Shown piece after piece: positions 1 to 5,623 of a stretch of 8,614 nucleotides of DNA; the stretch's first letter is position 1; each line of letters opens with the position of its first letter. The notes beneath the pieces were generated by a model, which saw only the letters and a list, made by a program, of their open reading frames with translations, searched no databases and was not told the DNA's origin. The position numbers and the translations under genes are program-made. The stretch lies in assembly GCA_009835515.1 (NCBI GenBank), contig VXXH01000567.1, positions 1 to 8,614 on the forward strand. Direction: 5' to 3'. The stretch comes from Candidatus Poribacteria bacterium. Lineage in GTDB: Bacteria > Poribacteria > WGA-4E > WGA-3G.

Positions 1-1
1 T

Positions 2-430
2 CATGTCAAAGGTATCGGCACGATTGTGCTTGGAGACCTCACAGGTATCCGAAAGCATATTGACTATGGCAAAAAGACGAACCAAAAACTCCACCAGTGG
101 GCTTTCGGTAAGATTGCGGAGTTGATCACCTACAAGGCAAAAGCGTTAGGTATCAAAGTCAAAGTCATTGACGAATCCTATACCTCCCAAACTTGCCCGA
201 AGTGTGGCAACCGAAAGAAACCTAACACCCGAAACTACACGTGCGAATGTGGATTCAAGTATCACCGCGACGGTGTAGGTGCTATTAATATCCGACAAAA
301 GTATCTGGGGCACTTTGGTGTCCCCGTAGTGGCGGAAAAGGTCCCTGACCGCATGACACCGCCCTTGGGCTTTAGACTTATAGTCCCTAAAGTTCATGTT
401 GCCTTGGCTCACCCCAAGGAATGTTCCTAA
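2..430 (+). CDS. tnpB: TnpB RNA-guided nuclease, C-terminal part (5' end outside window)
   Basis: This is the C-terminal part of an IS200/IS605 TnpB, the RuvC-type, omega-RNA-guided DNA nuclease related to Cas12. The frame is open to the left edge, so a GTG at 26 is not a real start. In the 134 residues counted from that GTG, GDLTGIRK is the usual block after the first RuvC segment, E50 in IDESYTSQTCPKCG is the second catalytic acid, C57/C60 and C73/C75 form the zinc ribbon, and D82 in YHRDGVGAINI is the third catalytic acid. The first catalytic Asp would lie upstream. All visible catalytic and zinc residues are intact, so the gene shows no decay here. The last 40 or so residues are poorly conserved because they are read across the structured RNA end, and the stop codon lies in a hairpin. 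Confidence 0.93.
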   Translation, partial: HVKGIGTIVLGDLTGIRKHIDYGKKTNQKLHQWAFGKIAELITYKAKALGIKVKVIDESYTSQTCPKCGNRKKPNTRNYTCECGFKYHRDGVGAINIRQKYLGHFGVPVVAEKVPDRMTPPLGFRLIVPKVHVALAHPKECS

Positions 431-474
431 AAGGAACAAAAGAACCCCTTGCCTTTAGGCTTGGGAGTATGTCA
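370..474 (+). ncRNA. omega-RNA (TnpB guide RNA) 3' scaffold, candidate
   Basis: Four consecutive stem-loops overlap the end of tnpB and run to the element boundary. (1) CTTTAG 370-375 pairs with CTAAAG 387-392, capped by ACT/AGT 376-378/382-384. (2) CCTTGG 402-407 pairs with CCAAGG 414-419. (3) TGTTCCT 422-428 pairs with AGGAACA 432-438. (4) CCC/GGG 446-448/463-465 and GCC/GGC 451-453/458-460 flank a TTTA loop. In addition CCCAAG 413-418 is exactly complementary to CTTGGG 460-465, a possible pseudoknot or switch competing with stems 2 and 4. Known TnpB omega-RNAs overlap the tnpB 3' end and finish at the right end of the element, with the guide taken from flanking DNA. The 5' limit is not determinable and may extend well into the gene. 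Confidence 0.6.
446..465 (+). repeat. IS605-type right-end hairpin
   Basis: Imperfect hairpin with two 3-bp GC stems separated by a TT/TT mismatch and closed by a TTTA loop. In the family this type of hairpin is the DNA structure recognised by the Y1 transposase at the right end, and in RNA form it is the last stem of the omega-RNA. The mismatch weakens it compared with typical fully paired versions. Confidence 0.6.
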
Positions 475-494
475 GGCCGTAAAAACAATTTGCG
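475..494 (+). other. predicted native guide of the omega-RNA (flanking DNA)
   Basis: If the element ends at 474, read-through transcription of the omega-RNA would carry about 16-20 nt of flanking chromosomal sequence as its guide, beginning GGCCGTAAAAAC. This follows from how TnpB guides are generated in known systems; the exact first base depends on the boundary call. The stretch touches the first bases of the -35 box of the next gene. Confidence 0.35.
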
Positions 495-518
495 ATTCAA
501 TCCGATATATGCTATAAT
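490..518 (+). promoter_or_regulatory. sigma70-like promoter of the HEAT-repeat gene
   Basis: TTGCGA at 490-495 and a perfect TATAAT at 513-518 are separated by 17 bp, the optimal spacing. Transcription would start near 525, about 35 nt ahead of the ATG at 560. The promoter begins 16 bp beyond the predicted end of the IS element, so it belongs to flanking DNA and not to the element. Confidence 0.7.
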
Positions 519-548
519 GCCTATTGCTTAGCGTAAAAAATAGCGAGC

Positions 549-555
549 GAGGTGG
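549..555 (+). promoter_or_regulatory. ribosome binding site deciding the HEAT-gene start
   Basis: GAGGTGG closely matches the anti-Shine-Dalgarno sequence and lies 4 nt before the ATG at 560. It supports that ATG over the in-frame TTG 36 bp further upstream. Confidence 0.7.
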
Positions 556-559
556 CACG

Positions 560-1174
560 ATGACCCGCGAAACTGTAGATGCCGGTTCAAGTCTGTCTCT
601 ACAACAAAAAGCCCGCAAGTTCATCAATTGGCTCTCACACCGAGACGGTCCCGTTCGGAATTGGCGATATATCCCGACGCACGTGTTATTGCGAAAACTG
701 CGATCGGAGTCTGCAGAAATGCGTGCCTACGCCGCTGAAGGGTTAGGCGGTGTCGGTGATGTCCACGCCGTCGCGCCGCTCATTGATGCCTTAACCGATA
801 ACAACTCAACCGTCCGCCGATTCGCCATCTCTTCCCTCGGTAAGATCCGTGATGCCCGCGCCATTGATGTCCTGATCCCATTCTTACAAGATGAAGAACC
901 CGACATGCGCTGCGCCGCCGCTGTCGCGCTCGGAGAATTAGGACTCACCGAGGATCGGTTTTCAACACCACCGGTCCAGATAATAGAGGCACTGATACAC
1001 AGTATAACAGACAGCGATAGAGGGGTCTGCTCCGCCGCGATTGTTGCTTTAGGCAGAATTGGCAGCCCGCAAGCCATCTCCGCACTCAATGCACTCGCAG
1101 AAACCACCGAAAGCGAATGGATCCGCCGCTACATCAGTGAAGCACTGCACCAAATTGAAGAACAAAACGCCTAA
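560..1174 (+). CDS. HEAT-repeat protein (PBS-lyase-type HEAT repeats)
   Basis: This 204-residue protein is built almost entirely of HEAT-like helical repeats. Units can be seen at about residues 42-71 (with AEMRAYAAEGLGGVGD), 72-102 (VRRFAISSLGKIRDARA), 103-131 (DMRCAAAVALGELG), 141-172 (VCSAAIVALGRIGSPQA) and 173-200. The pattern of a conserved Arg, small residues and LG.(I/L)GD is that of PBS-lyase HEAT repeats, which act as protein-protein scaffolds or, in phycobilin lyases, hold a chromophore. There is no signal peptide or membrane segment, so it should be cytoplasmic. The ATG at 560 is chosen because GAGGTGG (549-555) lies 4 nt upstream; a TTG at 524 in the same frame would sit on the predicted transcription start. 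The partner is unknown and no specific function can be assigned. Confidence 0.85.
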   Translation: MTRETVDAGSSLSLQQKARKFINWLSHRDGPVRNWRYIPTHVLLRKLRSESAEMRAYAAEGLGGVGDVHAVAPLIDALTDNNSTVRRFAISSLGKIRDARAIDVLIPFLQDEEPDMRCAAAVALGELGLTEDRFSTPPVQIIEALIHSITDSDRGVCSAAIVALGRIGSPQAISALNALAETTESEWIRRYISEALHQIEEQNA

Positions 1175-1210
1175 CTGATTAAGCAAACTTTCAGTGAATT
1201 TTAAATTGAA

Positions 1211-1238
1211 TTAACCATTCGTACTGTGCTATTATAAT
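1211..1238 (+). promoter_or_regulatory. candidate promoter of the toxin-antitoxin remnant
   Basis: A perfect -10 box TATAAT lies at 1233-1238. The best -35 candidate is TTAACC at 1211-1216, 16 bp upstream and only a partial match to TTGACA. The start of transcription would be near 1245, just ahead of the small ORF at 1274. Type II toxin-antitoxin promoters are usually autorepressed by the antitoxin. No clean palindromic operator was recognised around this one. Confidence 0.5.
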
Positions 1239-1273
1239 AAGGCGGTTATATAGTCGCGATATGGAAAAAATTT

Positions 1274-1402
1274 ATGAGAGTACGCGAGTTACTCTGGCCC
1301 CAAGATAGAATCGATCATATCGCGCGACACAACGTCCGCCCAGATGAAGTTGAAGAAGTTTTCTACGGCAGTATAGACGTTGGAGAAACAAATGGAACCT
1401 AA
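1274..1402 (+). pseudogene. truncated BrnT-like toxin (N-terminal remnant, 42 codons)
   Basis: This small ORF encodes 42 residues starting MRVRELLWPQDRIDHIARHN. The pattern W-P-x-D-R-I-x-H-I-x-R-H-N-V followed by PDEVEEVFYGS is the N-terminal region of BrnT-like RNase toxins and relatives, in which a (K/R)HxV helix precedes an EEVF helix; these are normally about 90 residues. Similarity ends near residue 33, after which the frame runs into GSIDVGETNGT and stops. The rest of the toxin fold is missing and is not found in another frame, because the antitoxin starts only about 20 bases later. A deletion, not a frameshift, is therefore the likely cause. The ORF overlaps the antitoxin start by 11 nt and might still couple its translation. 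The family assignment is from pattern recognition and is moderate. Confidence 0.55.
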
Positions 1403-1658
1403 AAAAATTCCACAAACAGATTCAATTCAGGAACTCGCCGAGTTCTGGGATACAAACGACTTAACTGATTTTGAGGACCAGCTTGAAGAGGTACATGATC
1501 ATGTTTTTCAGCCCGGGGTCACCGTTCCATTAACACCAAAAGACGCTAAAATCGTTAACGCGATCGCGAAGGCGCGCGGCATCTCTCCACGGGCATTAAT
1601 TCATGAGTGGATTAGCGAACACATTGAAGGATTATCAAAACCGGCGGCTGAGTCTTAA
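1392..1658 (+). CDS. CopG-type ribbon-helix-helix antitoxin (orphaned)
   Basis: This 88-residue protein has the layout of the CopG antitoxin family found with BrnT-like toxins. Its N-terminal block has IPQTDSIQELAEFWDTNDL followed by a TDFEDQLEEV segment, the toxin-contacting 'FWDTHDLTDY' type motif. Its C-terminal block (residues about 43-79) is a short strand, VTVPLTPKD, followed by two helices, IVNAIAKARG and PRALIHEWISEHI, matching a ribbon-helix-helix DNA-binding fold. Such proteins neutralise the toxin and repress their own operon as dimers. The ATG at 1392 is preferred because GGAGAA (1382-1387) precedes it at 4 nt; an in-frame TTG at 1380 overlaps that ribosome binding site. The antitoxin looks intact although the toxin before it is truncated. 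Toxin-before-antitoxin order fits the brnT-brnA arrangement. Confidence 0.72.
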   Translation: MEPKKIPQTDSIQELAEFWDTNDLTDFEDQLEEVHDHVFQPGVTVPLTPKDAKIVNAIAKARGISPRALIHEWISEHIEGLSKPAAES

Positions 1659-1756
1659 CAAAGGCATGACAAGGTTAGAGCAGCTTGAATTGGAACCTTA
1701 TACGCTTTCACCTCCCCTACTTTGAAGGACATCACAACTCTCTATCTTCGAGCATT

Positions 1757-2674
1757 ATGGACGAAATCCAAAACTTCAAATCTGGTTACGTTAGCATTAT
1801 CGGTGCCCCTAACGTCGGGAAATCGACGTTGCTTAATGTTATCTTGGGGCAGAAATTAGCGATTGTTACCCCGAAACCGCAAACAACGCGTAACCAGATT
1901 CGTGGGATTCTCACCACGGACACCCATCAAATCATTTTTGTCGATACCCCGGGGCTGATGAACCCTAAATATCGCCTACAGAGCGAAATGGTCAAAACAG
2001 CGTATAGTGCCTTAGGGGATGCTGATGTCGTACTCTTCGTAATTGATGTCACGCGCCGAAACCCCGATATTGAAGATACAATTCTAAAACGTCTCAAACG
2101 CGTTAAATCGACGACAATTCTCGTTCTCAATAAAGTAGATCTCGTCGAAAAACGAACGCTCCTTCCTATCTTTGAAGACTACAGCCAAAAATTTGAATTT
2201 GCGCATATAATCCCGATCTCTGCCTTAACTGCCGATGGTGTCCCACTTCTTCTTGAGCAGATTGAAGCCTATCTACCCCTGGGACCGCACTATTTTCCAG
2301 AGGATCAACTCAGCGATCTCCCGGAACGGTTTTTCATCGCCGAGACGGTCCGTGAGAAAATCATGCTCCTGACGCAACGCGAGATCCCTTACGCTTCCGC
2401 TGTTGTGGTCGAAGAGTTTGAAAAACGCCAGACGAACAAATCAGGTGAAATTATCTATATCCGCGCCATCGTCTATGCAGAACGGCAGACACAGAAGCAA
2501 ATTATCATCGGCAAAGGGGGTAAGTTAATCAAACGCATTGGGGAACTCGCACGAACCGATATTGAAAAATTCTTAGATGCCCGCGTCTTTTTAGAACTGT
2601 ACGTAACGGTTAAAGCCGACTGGCGCAGAGATGCCCGTAAACTCAAAGATCTGGGTGGCTTTATAGATATGTAA
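1757..2674 (+). CDS. era: GTPase Era (30S ribosomal subunit assembly factor)
   Basis: Era is an essential GTPase that binds the 3' end of 16S rRNA and helps mature the 30S subunit at the inner face of the membrane. From the ATG at 1757 the protein is 305 residues, close to the 301 of E. coli. G1 is GAPNVGKS at 16-23, the switch-I/G2 region is PQTTRNQIRG at 41-50, G3 is DTPG at 63-66, G4 is NKVD at 125-128 and G5 is SAL at 155-157. The C-terminal KH domain carries GKGG at 252-255 followed by the conserved WRRD and LKDLG. A TTG at 1685 would add 24 residues with no Era similarity; the ATG leaves the usual short leader before G1. The Shine-Dalgarno signal is weak (GAG at 1750-1752). No clear promoter was seen in the 98 bp after the antitoxin, so read-through from upstream is possible. 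Confidence 0.96.
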   Translation: MDEIQNFKSGYVSIIGAPNVGKSTLLNVILGQKLAIVTPKPQTTRNQIRGILTTDTHQIIFVDTPGLMNPKYRLQSEMVKTAYSALGDADVVLFVIDVTRRNPDIEDTILKRLKRVKSTTILVLNKVDLVEKRTLLPIFEDYSQKFEFAHIIPISALTADGVPLLLEQIEAYLPLGPHYFPEDQLSDLPERFFIAETVREKIMLLTQREIPYASAVVVEEFEKRQTNKSGEIIYIRAIVYAERQTQKQIIIGKGGKLIKRIGELARTDIEKFLDARVFLELYVTVKADWRRDARKLKDLGGFIDM

Positions 2675-2676
2675 CC

Positions 2677-2706
2677 ATGCAAACTTAGCCCAAGTTTAGC
2701 AGGCAT
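2677..2706 (+). repeat. two-part hairpin in the era-uvrA gap
   Basis: AAACTT (2681-2686) and AAGTTT (2692-2697) form a 6-bp stem with a 5-nt loop, enclosed by ATGC (2677-2680) and GCAT (2703-2706). It is AT-rich and has no T-tract after it, so it does not look like a terminator. It could tune mRNA stability or uvrA expression, or be chance. The gap also holds the probable uvrA ribosome binding site AGGA (2714-2717), 11 nt before the ATG. Confidence 0.35.
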
Positions 2707-2728
2707 AAAAAACAGGAATTAGACGACT

Positions 2729-5623
2729 ATGACAGAAGAGTCAATTCACGTACAAGGTGCGCGAGAACACAACTTAAGAAATATTGACATCCAACTGCCA
2801 AAAGATAAACTCATCGTCTTCACCGGCGTTAGCGGTTCCGGTAAATCTTCACTGGCGATTGATACTGTCTATGCTGAAGGACAACGGCGATACATTGAAT
2901 CCCTATCGGCATACGCGCGGCAATTCTTAGGGCAACTCGGCAAACCGGATGTAGACGAGATCATCGGATTATCCCCTTCTATTGCTATCAGTCAGGGATC
3001 AACAGGACATAATCCACGATCCACGGTCGCTACCGTGACTGAGATCTACGACTATTTGCGTGTGCTCTATGCGCGTGTCGGACAATTCCACTGTCCCGAC
3101 TGCGGACGTGAAGTCGGTTCGCAAACCGCTGCGGACATCGTCAATACTTTGCTCAACTACCCGGAACGTACAAGGCTCATCATCTTAGCCCCAATCGCCA
3201 GAGGTTCCCGCGGTGCACATGAAAAAGAGATCGAAGACCTACGTAGCGCGGGTTTTGCCCGATTACGCGTTGATGGCGAAATACACGAAATTCGCCCAGG
3301 CTTCGCCCTCAGCCGTAATCAACGCCACGATATCGATCTCATCATCGATCGGATCATTATCAAAGACGGTATCGAACCGCGCGTTACTGAAGCCGTGAAC
3401 ACAGCACTCGCTCGCGGAGACGGGAGCATGCTCGTGCAAATTATTCCGACTGAAGGTGACGCATCCCCATTTCTTGCAGAAGAAGATGACCTGCTCTTTA
3501 GTAGAGACTACACCTGTTCCCACTGTCGGATTAGTTTTGTGAAACCGGAACCGCGCCACTTCTCTTTCAACAATCCCGATGGCATGTGCGGAAACTGCAG
3601 GGGTTTGGGTGTGCAAATGGGAATCTTACCGCAGTTGGTCATCCTTGATGATACCCTCTCCATTATGCAAGGTGCTATAAGTCTATGGGGACCTCTTAAC
3701 ACACAAAAACGAGCGACAGAGAAAGCCATCGCTGAAGCACTCGCAAAACACCTCGGATTTGACATCAAGACCCCTTGGAAGGAACTCACACGAGAACAGC
3801 AGCACGCTATCCTTTACGGCACCGGGGACGCTGTCCTCACGATCACTACCCCTGGGAAAAGCAGACAAAAAAAACGAAAACAACGTCGGCGATATCGCGT
3901 CCACTTTCACGGTATCATCCCCGCTGAAGAGCAGAAGTATTACCTTGAAGATGATGATGAAGCCGATGAAGATGACTTCCCTGATTACTTCGTCAAAATG
4001 CCGTGTCGGGAATGTGAGGGAACCCGACTTAATTCTTGGATAAAAGCCATAACAATAGATGATACGCCCATAACCAATATCCTTGAAATGTCTATTCAGG
4101 ATGCGACGCAATTCTTCACAGCGTTGGAACTTCCAGAACGTGAGGCGTTCATCGCGGAGGAACTTTTAAAGGAAATTCGAGGACGGCTCGGCTTCCTGAT
4201 GGACGTGGGTTTGGGATATCTGACGCTCGCGCGTCCCGCACCGACACTTTCCGGCGGTGAAGCGCAACGCATCCGCCTCGCCAGTCAGGTAGGCGCGGGG
4301 TTACGTGATGTTACCTACGTGCTTGATGAACCGAGTATCGGTTTACATCCACGCGACCACGCCGGGCTGCTCACGACTCTCCTCAATTTGCGGAATCAGG
4401 GTAACACGGTTATTGTTGTTGAACACGATGAGGCAACGATGTTGGTCGCCGACTGGATCGTCGATTTCGGTCCTGGCGCGGGCATCAAAGGCGGAAAAAT
4501 AACGGACATCGGGACACCAGCGCAATTCATTAAAGAGAGCAACACACTGACTGCCCAATATCTCCGAGGCGATAAGGTGATTATCCAACCTGAATCACGC
4601 CGTCCAACAGGAGACAGATGGGTACAGATATGCAACGCACGCCAAAACAATCTTAAAGAGATCAGTCCGAAAATACCAATCGGCACGCTCTGCTGCGTAA
4701 CCGGTGTCAGCGGTTCTGGAAAGAGTTCCCTAATTCACGATATTCTTTACAACGCACTCGCTCGCGATCTCATGAAAGCAAAGACTGTTCCGGGGGATTA
4801 CGATGACATTCGAGGTATCATCGAAGAAAAAGGCGTGTCTATCTCTAACGTTATTGACAAGATTATTAATATTAATATGGCACCCATCGGACGTACACCG
4901 CGTTCCAACGCTGCGACCTATACAAAAGTGTTTGATGCGATTCGCGCACTCTATGCTGGCTTGCCCGATTCAAAATTACGAGGCTATAAACCGGGGCGGT
5001 TCAGCTTCAACGTTAACGGCGGCAGATGCGAAGCTTGTAGCGGCAACGGTGCGAAAAAAGTTGATATGGGACTCCTCTCTGATGTCTGGGTGGAGTGTGA
5101 GGTGTGCAACGGGAAACGCTTTAACAACGAGACCCTCGCGATAAAATATAAAGGGAAAAACATCTCCGAAGTCCTCGAAATGGATATTGATACCGCACTC
5201 ATCCACTTCGCCGATATTCCAAGAATCGCAAGGGGCTTAAAATTACTCCACGATGTCGGTCTGGATTACATTAAACTTGGACAACCCGCACCGACGCTTT
5301 CAGGTGGAGAGGCACAACGTATTAAACTTTCAAGAGAACTCTCGAAACGTGGCACCGGCAAGACGCTCTATATCCTTGATGAACCCACAACGGGGTTGCA
5401 TTTTGACGACGTAAATAAACTGCTGACCATCCTGCATCGACTCGTAGACGATGGCAACACGGTTGTCGTCGTAGAGCACAACCTTGAGGTCATCAACTCC
5501 GCGGACTATCTCATCGACTTAGGGCCGGAAGGGGGTGTTGGCGGTGGTACGATCGTAGCCGAAGGCACACCTGGACAGATTGCTGAGATGCCCGAATCTT
5601 ACACCGGACAAGCACTCCGTGGT
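2729..5623 (+). other. UvrA unit 1 (residues 1-965), canonical architecture
   Basis: This unit carries every usual UvrA part: ATPase I start (1-125), UvrB-binding region (about 131-247, with APIARGSRG and GFARLRVDGEI), zinc module C263/C266/C287/C290, the insertion domain (about 291-425), the C122/C125 and C426/C429 pairs that form another zinc module, signature 507-520, second Walker A 659-666, and the DNA-damage zinc finger C767-x2-C770-x19-C790-x2-C793 with GGRCEAC. The end of the insertion domain has an unusual basic run (residues 379-390) followed by an acidic run (407-416). It resembles a free-standing UvrA in length. Confidence 0.92.

Larger units (their letters stand above)
1..474 (+). 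mobile_element. IS200/IS605-family element, right-hand part
   Basis: The left part of this element lies outside the window. What is visible is the 3' end of a tnpB gene followed at once by a run of stem-loops ending in a GC-rich hairpin (446-465) and the tail GAGTATGTCA (465-474). From memory of the family, IS605-type right ends have a hairpin with a TTTA loop followed by GGGAGTATGTCA or similar, so the element boundary is placed at about 474. These elements transpose as single-stranded DNA without terminal inverted repeats, so none is expected. No tnpA (Y1 transposase) is in view; whether the element has one upstream cannot be judged. The boundary may be off by a few bases. Confidence 0.75.

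Noticed and set aside
146..439. Minus-strand ORF of 97 codons opposite tnpB
   Set aside because: It lies wholly opposite a gene with clear TnpB motifs and an RNA-structured end, and its translation shows no recognisable domain.
524..559. N-terminal extension of the HEAT protein from TTG at 524
   Set aside because: It would begin at the predicted transcription start, and a strong ribosome binding site lies just before the ATG at 560.
1253..1328. Inverted copies of GTCGCGATATG (1253-1263) and CATATCGCGCGAC (1316-1328) as an antitoxin operator
   Set aside because: The two arms differ by a 2-nt insertion, are more than 50 bp apart, and one lies inside the toxin coding sequence; chance is as likely.
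1377..1402. Programmed frameshift fusing the toxin remnant to the antitoxin
   Set aside because: The overlap has no convincing slippery site; the A-run at 1401-1407 begins within the toxin stop codon and runs past it. The antitoxin has its own ribosome binding site.
1685..1756. N-terminal extension of Era from TTG at 1685
   Set aside because: The added 24 residues do not resemble Era, and the ATG at 1757 gives the usual distance to the G1 motif and the usual length.
2675..2728. SOS/LexA operator ahead of uvrA
   Set aside because: No CTGT-N8-ACAG or GAAC-N4-GTTC type palindrome is present in the gap or in the region before era.
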